Assembly: GCF_000411555.1 (NCBI RefSeq)
Contig: NZ_KE150487.1
Location: 217,557 to 281,556, forward strand
Direction of reading: 5' to 3'
DNA: 64,000 nucleotides
DNA from: Atopobium sp. oral taxon 199 str. F0494
GTDB lineage: Bacteria; Actinomycetota; Coriobacteriia; Coriobacteriales; Atopobiaceae
In this document: piece after piece, positions 1-8,250 of the stretch
How the letters are laid out: every line of letters starts with the position of its first letter
Numbering within the stretch: the stretch's first letter is position 1
The notes under the pieces: generated by a model
Told to the model about the DNA's origin: nothing
The model's input: the letters and a program-made list of their open reading frames with translations, nothing else
The model's database searches: none
Program-made: the position numbers and the translations under genes

Positions 1-6
1 TTGCAA

Positions 7-18
7 CTACTCCCACTC
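7..18. repeat. Duplicate of the guaA 3' terminal 12 nt (candidate attachment half-site)
   Basis: The 12 bases ctactcccactc are identical to 4561-4572, the last four codons of guaA including its stop, in the same orientation. The match continues imperfectly for three more bases. The 3' end of guaA is a known integration site for genomic islands, so this is probably the displaced attachment copy. No integrase lies between the copies. Insertion is an inference; the repeat itself is seen. Confidence 0.6.
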
Positions 19-96
19 GATCATCGCATAATCCGTTTTTATGTACTCAGCAGGGTAAGTAAGCTGGGGAAATGAGGCTTTCAACTCATCGGGTGG
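7..96 (-). pseudogene. Short open stretch ending IEWE-stop, possible gene-end remnant
   Basis: Reading the minus strand, about 30 codons are open from an in-frame stop at 97-99 down to a TAG at 7-9. The last residues are MIEWE, like the IEWE ending of GuaA. The upstream residues (PPDELKASFPQL and on) do not resemble the GuaA end, and there is no good start codon or ribosome site. It is either the tail of a gene rebuilt by insertion at a guaA-type site, or chance. The rest of the stretch up to 198 shows nothing recognisable. Confidence 0.25.
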
Positions 97-198
97 CTAC
101 ATACCTATTGTTTATGATGAGGCTTCGTCATCGCGAGTAGATGAGTTTCAAATTCGCATACCTCGCCGCAACAAAACTTCGCTAATCGAATGCGTTCC

Positions 199-1044
199 TC
201 AGAGGTTGGCTCTTTTCCCGATTATGCGAACAGCGTCCATGGCATCCACCACTGAGACCGCAGAGGCATATGGATTCAGACGCGTATACGCGCTCCATAT
301 GCGGGCAATTTCATCGGAGCCTTCAATCTCTCGACTAACAAGCTCATAGTCTTTCATAATGTCTGAGGAACCGCGATGCTCCGAGGTCCGCTGTACAGCC
401 TCACGTAGCGTCTCCCAGTCAATCGTCTGTTCGTACAGTCTTACGAGCGTGGCGAGATCGTACAGATCTCGAGCACGCGTGGTAGCGACACCACGCTTCA
501 CTACCGCCTCGAACTTCTCTGCGATACACGTCTCTAACGGGTACGACATTAAATGAATCGACCTTTCCCCGAACAGGGTGGAGAACTGGTATTCAATCTC
601 CCTCGGGGTGATGACGTCGCCCGTCGTGACATCAACCTTCAATGGTGCCCTCATACGACCGAATGTCGCAGTCAGATGCGCACGCAATCCGCCGTAGTCG
701 TCGTCCTTGCGGATGGACTCTACTCGCTCGAACGCAAAGTCAATCCCATCTCCCAGGTTAATGGAACAAATATCTCGCATGGCGGCCGAAACTGTCTCCT
801 CGCTCACCGTCAGAGACCTAATAGTCGCATCTAAATCCATGGTGGTACGCTGCGCCACGCCCATCATCGAGGAAAGAAGCAGCCCTCCCTTGATGACGAA
901 GTGTTCACGGTACTGCGTCCTCTCTAGTCTCATGAGAAGTTGCTCGAAGAAATAGCGCTGCACAATCTCTTGGGCGGAAAGGCCGTGCTCTTTTGCCAGA
1001 GCCTTCGCTTTGCCTCTCAGGCTCGCATCGTTGAGGATTGTCAT
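199..1044 (-). CDS. AbiEii/AbiGii-family nucleotidyltransferase toxin
   Basis: Toxin of a type IV AbiE toxin-antitoxin pair, 281 residues, close to the family's usual length. The polymerase-beta-type fold shows as FVIKGG near residue 50, the metal-binding DLD in TTMDLDAT near 70, a further acidic strand KVDVTTGD near 138, and the helical AEKFEAVVKRG...RARDLYDLATL block typical of AbiEii. The family transfers nucleotides to RNA targets (tRNA in the best-studied relatives), which stops growth and aborts phage infection. The start overlaps the antitoxin stop by 4 bp (ATGA) and has GGAGGTG upstream, so the two are translationally coupled. It is the last gene of a minus-strand pair. Confidence 0.93.
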   Translation of the reverse strand: MTILNDASLRGKAKALAKEHGLSAQEIVQRYFFEQLLMRLERTQYREHFVIKGGLLLSSMMGVAQRTTMDLDATIRSLTVSEETVSAAMRDICSINLGDGIDFAFERVESIRKDDDYGGLRAHLTATFGRMRAPLKVDVTTGDVITPREIEYQFSTLFGERSIHLMSYPLETCIAEKFEAVVKRGVATTRARDLYDLATLVRLYEQTIDWETLREAVQRTSEHRGSSDIMKDYELVSREIEGSDEIARIWSAYTRLNPYASAVSVVDAMDAVRIIGKRANL

Positions 1045-1676
1045 GACAGCACCTCCAAGTACATCTGAATCTCTGCTGTTGCGTTTATGACCTTCGCATA
1101 ACGCATCAGCTGGGGCAAGTCCTTCTCGGGAGAGTCAAAGTACGCATTCATGGCCTGTCCGAGAAGTTGGGTGTCAGCCTCGCCGCGTCTGCGCGCCATC
1201 ACGAGGTCACAGATGCTGCGTTCGCGGTCGTGAAGCAGCAGCAGCGTGCCCGCGGGAGACTCGCCTTGCACCACACCTAGACCATAGAGCCCCTTGTCCT
1301 CATGCGAAACAAGACAGTTGGGAAACTCCCCTACTATGCCATCTTCCTTGTATCCCCGGGGGAGCGAGATCTCGTACACACCCGGCACGATATCAGTCAT
1401 GCCGTGGAGGTAGAGCGAGCTACTGCAGCGAAAGATAACCTTCGGCCATCGAAGCGAGATGACGGCGAAGTCATCTAACGGTGTATCCGCGAGTGCGAAG
1501 ACCCCACGGCTCTCCTTGACCGCTACGCCCTGGGAAACGAGCAGCTGCAACATGCTCGATGAGAAGCCCGCCTCACGTGCCTGCTTGGTGGTGATGCGAC
1601 CGGCGCTTTCATGCATGAACTCTATGAGGGCGTCCTTTTTCGTTTTTCCTCCAGTGGTAAGACATACGGCACTCAT
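1041..1676 (-). CDS. AbiEi-type antitoxin and autorepressor
   Basis: Cognate antitoxin of the downstream AbiEii gene, 211 residues. The N-terminal part (about 10-65) looks like the winged-helix domain of AbiEi (ITTKQAREAGFS, then the VAVKESRGVFAL wing). The middle carries the family signature DRERSICDLVM near residue 150. AbiEi proteins bind inverted repeats at their own promoter and repress the operon. The start chosen has almost no leader: a TATA-rich element lies about 9 nt upstream, so the mRNA may be leaderless. GGAGG occurs inside the frame near 1650, but no start codon follows at proper spacing. Confidence 0.9.
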   Translation of the reverse strand: MSAVCLTTGGKTKKDALIEFMHESAGRITTKQAREAGFSSSMLQLLVSQGVAVKESRGVFALADTPLDDFAVISLRWPKVIFRCSSSLYLHGMTDIVPGVYEISLPRGYKEDGIVGEFPNCLVSHEDKGLYGLGVVQGESPAGTLLLLHDRERSICDLVMARRRGEADTQLLGQAMNAYFDSPEKDLPQLMRYAKVINATAEIQMYLEVLS

Positions 1677-1682
1677 ACTTAT

Positions 1683-1697
1683 AATATAGTATATATT
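1683..1697 (-). promoter_or_regulatory. Palindrome over the abiE promoter, candidate AbiEi operator
   Basis: The sequence aatata-gta-tatatt is a perfect 6-bp-arm inverted repeat lying 7 to 21 bases upstream of the antitoxin ATG. It coincides with the only plausible -10 element, TATATT/TATTAT. Position and symmetry fit negative autoregulation by AbiEi, which is known to use inverted-repeat operators. The site is AT-only, so some chance symmetry is expected. Confidence 0.45.
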
Positions 1698-1862
1698 GCC
1701 ATATTCTTAGATGCACTTAGATAATTTAAGGCTTGCATGGGGAGCGCAGAAAAAACATTTCAGGCGTGTTGGTGTAGGCGCGCATAGCTACACGGGAATT
1801 ATTCGACATAAGCAAGCAGACGTTTTCTGCACACTTTTCACTGGCTACCAAAGCGTTATCCC

Positions 1863-2969
1863 TTACATGGGTTCTTGCTCATATAAAAGATTTTCTATGG
1901 TTGAACGGACCGCAGCTTGAACCGTTCTTCCGTTTGACTCGGTAACGATGATTTTTCTTGCCGCTAACCGTATCACCTGTTGGCGATTGATATCTTCATG
2001 GTTGACAATCTGCGACAACTGCTTATCTGCTTCTATTTCCAATATTTTCAATAAATTGTTTGGGGAGAAGTCTTCGAAGTAGATACTTTTGTCAATTCGG
2101 AAATAGATTGGATCCCCAAGGTTTCTTCTTATGTCTTCTTCAGTAAGGAAGTTACAAGTTAACACAATTAGAAGGCCGCTTATGTCAACTTCATATGTTG
2201 TGTCGAGAAAAGTTGGATTGTCAAACAAGGAATAGAATGCCGATCGATATGACGCTCCACATTTGTCCATCTCGTCAAAAAATACAAGATTCGATTCGCG
2301 CTCATTTAGCTCATATCCTAATGAGTTGACGTTTGGCTTTCCTCCGAAAAGATAATCCGAATTTGCAAAGGAAAAATCTTCAAACATCGAAAGATGACGC
2401 TCTATCATCTTCCCACCAAAGAATGTATCCGCTATTGCTTTTGCAGTTTCGGTTTTTCCCAAGCTGCTATTTCCGTATAACATTAATACGTATGGTTTAT
2501 TTCGTTTGGTGCTTGCCAGGTAGTTTAGTGTTTTAGCTATTTGCTCTAAGGCATTGTCTTGCCCAATAATTTTCCGCCTGACGTCTTCGATCTTTTTTTG
2601 AACATCAGATATTTCTGCAAGAGAGGATCTCGGTTCTTCGATTAATCGAAGGTTGCAATTTTCAGCCTCATACTCGCGGCGTATGTAATGAAAAAGAATC
2701 CTGGTGGGGTTGTGTATGTATACAAGCGCATCTTTTTCCGTTACGTCTTCTATTAAACCTCCCAGACGAGCATGTGCACTTTCTACGATTCCATGATAGT
2801 GATTGTTTCGCACAATGAGAGAGTCAATTTTTTGAGGCATCTTTCCAGCAGTTCTCACAGTATCGAATAACGTTATAACGTCATTGAACTCAGCTCCTTT
2901 TGCAGATAGTTTTTGAAGGTTCTTCTCGAAAAATGAAACTGAGCCAATAATGATGAAGTAGCTACGCAT
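1863..2969 (-). CDS. ClpB/ClpA-like AAA+ ATPase, partner of the DUF6414 gene
   Basis: About 368 residues from the ATG at 2969; an alternative ATG at 2996 would overlap the upstream gene. The C-terminal two thirds is an AAA+ module of the Clp class-II type. It shows IIGQDNALEQIAKTL, a Walker A GNSSLGKTETAKA, a Walker B NLVFFDEMDK and a sensor-1 LTCNF. The first 120 residues are a separate unrecognised domain starting YFIIIGSVSFFEKN. No second AAA ring, protease tail or zinc domain is seen. The gene starts 2 bases after the DUF6414 stop, so the two form one operon. The region is more AT-rich than guaA, suggesting acquisition. A defence role is inferred from the AbiE neighbour, not shown. Confidence 0.75.
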   Translation of the reverse strand: MRSYFIIIGSVSFFEKNLQKLSAKGAEFNDVITLFDTVRTAGKMPQKIDSLIVRNNHYHGIVESAHARLGGLIEDVTEKDALVYIHNPTRILFHYIRREYEAENCNLRLIEEPRSSLAEISDVQKKIEDVRRKIIGQDNALEQIAKTLNYLASTKRNKPYVLMLYGNSSLGKTETAKAIADTFFGGKMIERHLSMFEDFSFANSDYLFGGKPNVNSLGYELNERESNLVFFDEMDKCGASYRSAFYSLFDNPTFLDTTYEVDISGLLIVLTCNFLTEEDIRRNLGDPIYFRIDKSIYFEDFSPNNLLKILEIEADKQLSQIVNHEDINRQQVIRLAARKIIVTESNGRTVQAAVRSTIENLLYEQEPM

Positions 2970-2971
2970 GA

Positions 2972-3760
2972 CTATTGCTCGCTTACATAAGCGCATAAGA
3001 CGTCATACAGCTTAATATTTCGATTACTTTGCTTATTTTCACTACAAGCTTTTTGTTCCACTTCGATCCCTTCTGGCGAATTACTGGAAAAGTAGATATC
3101 CTCCAAGGTTTTGTCCTTTTCAGTAGGGACGTCAAATAGCGATTGCATGGCACTTAATTTCTTTAGATAATCAAAGCTGTCGGAAGGGTAATCGCCAACT
3201 TGCATACAGTACAGGTCTAGGACAGACATCGATATGTCATTTCTTTTATAGTTGCTCAAATATGCCTTCTGGTTGAACCTAACGTATTGATTGTTTCCAA
3301 TATCGTATAAGTCATATCCCTCCATAGAGGTCAACAAGTCCGCCACTTCTCTAATGTTGAAATCTTGGTTATTGGGCTTCGCAAGCTTAAGAAAGGTTGC
3401 AGCTACTCTGAATGATGTTAGTGAATTTTTTACGTCATGAAGTTGGACTTTGTTAAATGATTCAAGGCTACTTTCAATAACGCGAAACATACTGATATCC
3501 GTTGAAGTTACTGTTGTTCTACTATCCCATTCACGAAGATACTGCAATTCAATCTTTCCGTTGAATAAGAATTTGAGTCTGCCAATAAATGGAACTCCCA
3601 ATGCTGTAGAGAAATGGGATTTCGCGCTTGCATCTCCATTTAGAAACTTGTTTGAGCTTTGGGAGCTAGTCTCTTGAACAGCACCCCTATTCTCTCTTTG
3701 CAGAGCGTTATTGATGGTTTCGCGGTCAAAGTAAACGATCTTCTTCAAGCTGTTTTTCAA
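2972..3760 (-). CDS. DUF6414-like protein, first gene of a two-gene cassette
   Basis: A 262-residue soluble protein beginning MKNSLKKIVYFDRETINN, which resembles the start of DUF6414 proteins; the assignment is from memory of the family. No catalytic motif is visible. Residues 50-75 (FIGRLKFLFNGKIELQ) and later beta-rich stretches suggest a globular ligand-binding or sensor fold. The start codon is TTG with AAAGGA eight bases upstream. A nearby ATG at the same site runs into a stop after two codons. The gene is followed directly by the AAA+ ATPase, and base composition is AT-rich compared with the core genes. Function is unknown. Confidence 0.65.
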   Translation of the reverse strand: MKNSLKKIVYFDRETINNALQRENRGAVQETSSQSSNKFLNGDASAKSHFSTALGVPFIGRLKFLFNGKIELQYLREWDSRTTVTSTDISMFRVIESSLESFNKVQLHDVKNSLTSFRVAATFLKLAKPNNQDFNIREVADLLTSMEGYDLYDIGNNQYVRFNQKAYLSNYKRNDISMSVLDLYCMQVGDYPSDSFDYLKKLSAMQSLFDVPTEKDKTLEDIYFSSNSPEGIEVEQKACSENKQSNRNIKLYDVLCAYVSEQ

Positions 3761-3874
3761 TTCATATGTCCTTTGTTATCACGTTTCAATGAAGCTTTAA
3801 CGAGTTACCTGCTAGCACGAGGAGAAAGGGGGAAATAGGAGGTAAAAATTTCCTCTTGGAGAAGGCGAGCGCAC

Positions 3875-4087
3875 TCATTTAGCAAGCTTTTCGAACACGT
3901 CAGCATATTCGTCCATAAAGTCGACGGCTACGTCTGCGACGCTGCTACTACCCTGAGCCGGCTGGATCACGACCCAGGGCTTGTTGTTTTTTAAGATAGT
4001 GACCGACCTGCCAGTCCTGTTCACCTCTGCCGTCACACGAGAAAAGTTGTTCTTGGCCTCCGCGAGCCCCATCGTCAATGCTGCCAT
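3875..4087 (-). CDS. Phd/YefM-family antitoxin, without a visible toxin
   Basis: A 70-residue protein with the Phd/YefM layout. The N-terminal MGLAEAKNNFSRVTAEVNRTG forms the DNA-binding dimer, then VTILKNNKPWVVIQPA completes the fold. The C-terminal VDFMDEYADVFEKLAK helix would normally wrap the toxin. GGAGG sits 7 bases before the ATG. Such antitoxins usually precede a RelE, Doc or YoeB toxin gene. Here the next gene downstream on the strand is the DUF6414 gene 114 bp away, and no small toxin frame is seen on either side. It is an orphan antitoxin, perhaps left after toxin loss, or acting as a regulator or anti-addiction factor. Confidence 0.88.
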   Translation of the reverse strand: MAALTMGLAEAKNNFSRVTAEVNRTGRSVTILKNNKPWVVIQPAQGSSSVADVAVDFMDEYADVFEKLAK

Positions 4088-4103
4088 TTCTGACCTCCTA
4101 TAC

Positions 4104-4141
4104 TACTAGCTAGAATTATAGCCAATATACAGGAGCGTCAA
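4104..4141 (-). promoter_or_regulatory. Promoter and dyad upstream of the Phd antitoxin
   Basis: On the minus strand TTGACG (4136-4141) and TATAAT (4115-4120) form a near-consensus promoter with a short 15-bp spacer. The -10 element lies inside the inverted repeat GCTA-TAATTC-TAGC (4109-4122). This fits autoregulation by Phd-family antitoxins, which bind palindromes over their own -10. Confidence 0.55.
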
Positions 4142-4560
4142 TTGAAGATATAGATGGAAAGTGCGTATACAGCTGACCAGCATCGTATTCGATACATCTT
4201 ATAGGCAGACGATTTTTGTCGAGGATAATCTTTCGCTCATTTTGGAAACTATTTAGGAAGACATTCGTAAATTGCTCCATGAATAGCTTTCTGAATTACG
4301 AAAAAAGTGGACATGGTGTTCTCGGCGGTAACGCTAAGGTCATACCCCCGTACATCCATGCTTAATATATGTAGAAATTAAGCATGGACGAACAGTCGCA
4401 TCCCGAGGCTGCAACAATTGCAAAGGAATCGTCATCTCGCATTATTGTGCCGGTTTTCGGAGCCGAAAATGGCTCCGAAATCGTCTATTGCACACGGTGT
4501 TAGTTGCTAACCATCGCGACTAGACGTGCAGGATGAGACTAGATGAAATGGGCTGAAACC
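4142..4560. other. Gene-free stretch with two perfect stem-loops
   Basis: No coding frame is convincing here. There is a 12-bp perfect inverted repeat at 4355-4366/4377-4388 (tccatgcttaat, 10-nt loop) and a 10-bp one at 4455-4464/4471-4480 (tttcggagcc, 6-nt loop). The second lies about 80 bp downstream of the guaA stop and may end its transcript, but no U-tract follows on the minus strand. The first has no assigned role. Confidence 0.5.
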
Positions 4561-4572
4561 CTACTCCCACTC
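4561..4572. repeat. guaA 3' end copy of the candidate attachment repeat
   Basis: These twelve bases, the last four codons of guaA including the stop, are identical to 7-18. Together they bracket 4.5 kb of accessory genes, as expected when an element inserts at the guaA 3' end and regenerates the gene. Confidence 0.6.
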
Positions 4573-6159
4573 AATGGTTGCGGGCGGCTTCGGTGTAATA
4601 TCATACGCAACGCGGTTCACACCGGCAACTTCACCGACAACGCGAGAAGAAATACGGCCCAAGAGCTCATACGGTAGTTTTGCCCAGTCCGCGGTCATGG
4701 CATCGCTCGACTCAACCGCACGCAGAATCACCGGACGAGCATACGTGCGCTCATCGCCCATAACACCAACGCTGCGGATATCGGGTAGTACAGCAAAGTA
4801 CTGCCAGACACTATGTGCAGAGTTGCGCTCTCCTGTTTCTTTGAACAGGCGCGCATTGTAGGCATCAATCTCTTCTCGCACAATGGCATCGGCGTTGCGC
4901 AAGATCTCCAGTTTCTCAGGCGTTACCTCTCCAATGATGCGAATGGCAAGGCCGGGACCTGGAAATGGCTGTCTGTACACAAGGTTCTCCGGCAATCCCA
5001 AGGACACACCCAACTCACGAACCTCGTCCTTGAAGAAGTGATCAAGAGGCTCAATCAGGTCAAAGTGAACGCCTTCGGGGAATGGAATCAGGTTGTGGTG
5101 GCTCTTGATGGTCGAAGCCTTGCCGCCCGTCTTGCGAGCACCGGATTCAATAATGTCAGGGTAAATGGTCCCCTGCGCCAAGAACTGAACGCCGTCCAGC
5201 TTCTGAGCCTCTTCGAAGAAGACCTTCCAAAACTCGGTGCCAATGAGTCGCCGTTTCTGCTCCGGCTCAATCACTCCGGCAAGCAGCTTTGCATAGCGCT
5301 CCTCTGCGTGCACGTGTACCAGCGGTACATTGAACTGCGTACGGAAGACCTGCTCAACCATCTCCGGCTCACCCTTACGGAGCATACCGTGGTTCACAAA
5401 GACGCAGGTCAGATGATCGCCGATGGCGCGGTGGACAAGAGCCGCAACAACGGAAGAGTCAACACCACCCGAAAGCGCCAAAATGACGCGACCGTCGCCA
5501 ACCTTCTGGCGGATCTCTGCCACCTTCTGCTCAATGATGTTGTCCATGGTCCACGTGGGCTCAAGGCCGCAGATATCAAAGAGGAAGTTGGAAAGCATCT
5601 GAGAGCCAAACTCGGTGTGATTGACCTCAGGGTGAAATTGCGTGGTATACAGCCGGCGTGCAGGATCCTCCATGGCTGCCACGGGACAAACGTCGGTGGA
5701 AGCGGTTACGATAAAGCCCTCGGGCACAGACGAAACCGCATCGCGATGGCTCATCCATACGGTCTGCTTGTCAGGAGTGCGGTCAAAGATCTTGCTGCGT
5801 GAACCGGCCTCGTTAAGCGACAGACGCGCCGGGCCATACTCGCCCTTCTCGGTGTGTCCGACCACTCCACCCAACGTTGCCGCAATGATCTGATGTCCAT
5901 AGCAAAAACCAAAGACCGGAACGCCAAGTGCCAGCACATTCGGATCGATATGCGGAGCATCTTCGGCATAGACGGAAGCAGGGCCTCCGGACAAAATCAA
6001 CGCCGAGGGCTTCATGGCACTCAGCTCATCGGCAGAAATATCACACGGAACAATCTCGGAGTACACGTGTAAATCACGCACACGACGCGCAATCAATTGC
6101 CCATACTGGGCACCAAAATCAAGCACGGCAACAAACTGCTGGGGCCTTGCCTCATTCAT
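4561..6159 (-). CDS. guaA: GMP synthase (glutamine-hydrolysing)
   Basis: Converts XMP to GMP with ATP and glutamine in purine biosynthesis. The 532 residues cover a complete class I glutamine amidotransferase domain (VLDFGAQYGQLIARRVR at the start, nucleophile in VFGFCYGHQ, FHPEV histidine near 175). Next comes the ATP pyrophosphatase domain with the P-loop ALSGGVDSSVVA near 230, then the dimerisation domain ending PPATIEWE. The start has GGAGA six bases upstream. It is a single minus-strand gene. Its last 12 bases are repeated at 7-18, marking it as the probable integration target of the island to its 3' side. Confidence 0.98.
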   Translation of the reverse strand: MNEARPQQFVAVLDFGAQYGQLIARRVRDLHVYSEIVPCDISADELSAMKPSALILSGGPASVYAEDAPHIDPNVLALGVPVFGFCYGHQIIAATLGGVVGHTEKGEYGPARLSLNEAGSRSKIFDRTPDKQTVWMSHRDAVSSVPEGFIVTASTDVCPVAAMEDPARRLYTTQFHPEVNHTEFGSQMLSNFLFDICGLEPTWTMDNIIEQKVAEIRQKVGDGRVILALSGGVDSSVVAALVHRAIGDHLTCVFVNHGMLRKGEPEMVEQVFRTQFNVPLVHVHAEERYAKLLAGVIEPEQKRRLIGTEFWKVFFEEAQKLDGVQFLAQGTIYPDIIESGARKTGGKASTIKSHHNLIPFPEGVHFDLIEPLDHFFKDEVRELGVSLGLPENLVYRQPFPGPGLAIRIIGEVTPEKLEILRNADAIVREEIDAYNARLFKETGERNSAHSVWQYFAVLPDIRSVGVMGDERTYARPVILRAVESSDAMTADWAKLPYELLGRISSRVVGEVAGVNRVAYDITPKPPATIEWE

Positions 6160-6376
6160 GAAATCTCCGCTTCTCCGGCAGACAGACTTGAATCATCCCG
6201 CCGGGCTTCTCGCCAGCATAATCCCCGCGCCGGCAACCTGATGTGCCTTTCCATAATACATGCCCCGCAAAGCATTCTCCACAAGAAAACGCGCTACATA
6301 GGATTTTGCGAAAGTTTAGCGTATAGTGGTAAACCAACCATCGGGCAAAACGAACACTACACGCAAAGGAGTCCCT

Positions 6377-8143
6377 GTGGCCAAGTGGTTTTCAAAAAAG
6401 TCTCAACACATGCGCGACTTCGATGAGGACGCGTCTGACAGATATGCCGACCGTGCTGACGAAGATGCCGCTGAGGCTGAACTGACAACGGCTCCGCGGA
6501 CGCTCGGCAATGCGCGGCAGGCAAGCGTCTCTTCCGCCCGTGAGGCTCACGGCACGTTTGATTCCCCGTTTACGCGCGAGCCTTTGATTGGCAACACTAA
6601 CACACAGGAAGACTGGGGGGCGAGAAGTACCGCGGAAGCAGAACATCGCACGGCGCGCCGCTCCCCCGCCGCGACGTCTTCCGACCCTGCGCGCGCTTCG
6701 TCACACGACACGGCGTATAATCCGATGCGCGAGCCTGCTCATAACCCCGCACACGCGAGTCATGCGCGCGTTGGCGTAGCTCAGCACGCCAAGAGCCGCG
6801 CGGAAGGCGTGAGTTCCTACGCTCAAAAACGGCGCGGTTCCAAAAGGCATCGCAAACTCAAGATTTTTCTCGGCATCTTTGCCACCCTTTTGATAGCCGC
6901 CAGCGCTCTGGCGCTGTGGTGGCTTGTTGACACGAACGCCAAGCTGCGCAGCGGCCTGGACGCCAATCTTCAAAACGCGCTGGTAAAGGCAAAGGATTCC
7001 GAGCCGTTCTACATGCTGCTTCTTGGCGTCGACAAGGATGAGGACAGGTCCGAAATTTGGGGCAACGACACTTCAAACTTCCGCGCCGACACCATTATCT
7101 TGGCGCGCGTTGATCCTAAGAATCGAAAGATTACTCTCATTTCTATTCCACGCGATACCATGGTCGATATGGGAGCGGATGGCAAGCAGAAAATAAACGC
7201 CGCGTACTCGTTGGGTGGCGCGGCAAATATGGTCAAGGTAGTCTCCAAATTTGCCAACGTCAATATTTCACACTATGCAGAGGTCGATTTCGAATCCTTT
7301 ACTAAGATCGTTGATTCCATCGGTGGCGTAGACGTAGATCTACCGCAGCCGGTCAAAGATATACAGTATGCGGGTATCGATCTTCCAGCTGGTAAACAAA
7401 CTTTGAACGGCGAGCAGGCGCTCGGGTTAAGCCGCAGCCGTCACGCCTATGACGATTACGGCGGAGGAGACTTTTACCGCGCAGCCAACCAGCGCATGAT
7501 TCTCATGGCCATCGCAAAGAAGGTTCTGAAGCTCGATCCCGCCGCCATGGCTTCCGCAGTCTCGCAAATCGCCGAGAGCGTCACAACCGATATGAGCGCC
7601 ACCGATATCGTCGGCCTCGCCCTCCAGTTCCGCGGTATCAGCACGGCAGACGACATGTATTCGGGTCGCACTCCCACGGAATCGCAGCTTATCGATGGCG
7701 TATGGTATGAAATTGTCGATAAGGACGCCTGGCGCACCATGCTCGAACGCGTTGAAAAGGGCTTGCCACCGCTTGAAGACGCGAGCGCTGACGAGACAAA
7801 CGGCGTAACTGGGACCGTTGCGGGCGATCCCACCGCGGAGTCTTCCATTAAACCCGACTATACCGGTGATGTCGCCGTCATGAATGGCACCAACAAGCAA
7901 GGTCTTGCGGCGCAAAAAGCATCGGCGCTCAAAACCGCAGGATACAACGCGTTTGCTGAGAACTCAGACGAAGATCTTGATTCCTCTGTTATTGTCTACG
8001 ATGGCACAAAGGAAGGGCGTGCAAAGGCCTACGGCGTTGCCAAAACACTCAACATTCCTGCAAGCGCTATCAAACCGAACGACGGTTCATACCCAACCGA
8101 TGTGGACGTCAGCGTTATTCTCGGCGCAGATCAGATAGTGTAA
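6377..8143 (+). CDS. LytR-CpsA-Psr (LCP) family wall-polymer ligase
   Basis: LCP proteins attach lipid-linked anionic glycopolymers to peptidoglycan at the outer membrane face. I chose the GTG at 6377 because AAAGGAG lies 5 bases upstream; an ATG at 6326 in the same frame lacks a site. The 588 residues comprise a long charged, low-complexity cytoplasmic N-terminus (about 1-155), one membrane helix (LKIFLGIFATLLIAASALAL), and the LCP domain. That domain shows MLLLGVD, the conserved arginine/aspartate in FRADTIILARVDP, and SIPRDT. A C-terminal LytR_C domain begins DVAVMNGTNKQG. The tail of the gene runs into a tandem repeat that includes the stop codon. Confidence 0.93.
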   Translation: MAKWFSKKSQHMRDFDEDASDRYADRADEDAAEAELTTAPRTLGNARQASVSSAREAHGTFDSPFTREPLIGNTNTQEDWGARSTAEAEHRTARRSPAATSSDPARASSHDTAYNPMREPAHNPAHASHARVGVAQHAKSRAEGVSSYAQKRRGSKRHRKLKIFLGIFATLLIAASALALWWLVDTNAKLRSGLDANLQNALVKAKDSEPFYMLLLGVDKDEDRSEIWGNDTSNFRADTIILARVDPKNRKITLISIPRDTMVDMGADGKQKINAAYSLGGAANMVKVVSKFANVNISHYAEVDFESFTKIVDSIGGVDVDLPQPVKDIQYAGIDLPAGKQTLNGEQALGLSRSRHAYDDYGGGDFYRAANQRMILMAIAKKVLKLDPAAMASAVSQIAESVTTDMSATDIVGLALQFRGISTADDMYSGRTPTESQLIDGVWYEIVDKDAWRTMLERVEKGLPPLEDASADETNGVTGTVAGDPTAESSIKPDYTGDVAVMNGTNKQGLAAQKASALKTAGYNAFAENSDEDLDSSVIVYDGTKEGRAKAYGVAKTLNIPASAIKPNDGSYPTDVDVSVILGADQIV

Positions 8144-8162
8144 AGAGGTAGTGTAAAGAGGT
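8137..8162 (+). repeat. Tandem 13-bp repeat spanning the LCP stop codon
   Basis: agtgtaaagaggt occurs twice head to tail (8137-8149, 8150-8162), followed by a degenerate third unit gatctaaagagat. The first unit contains the TAA stop of the LCP gene. The rest of the 107-bp convergent gap to ychF shows no clear terminator. Confidence 0.7.
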
Positions 8163-8250
8163 GATCTAAAGAGATAGCATAAAAAGCCTCTGTACCACAA
8201 AAGTACCACGCACTACACGTTAGTCCGCGCAAAGTACTCAAGTGCTACGG

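Noticed and set aside
4813..5802. Long open frame antisense to guaA
   Set aside because: Shadow of the guaA reading frame, with no ribosome site or family resemblance.
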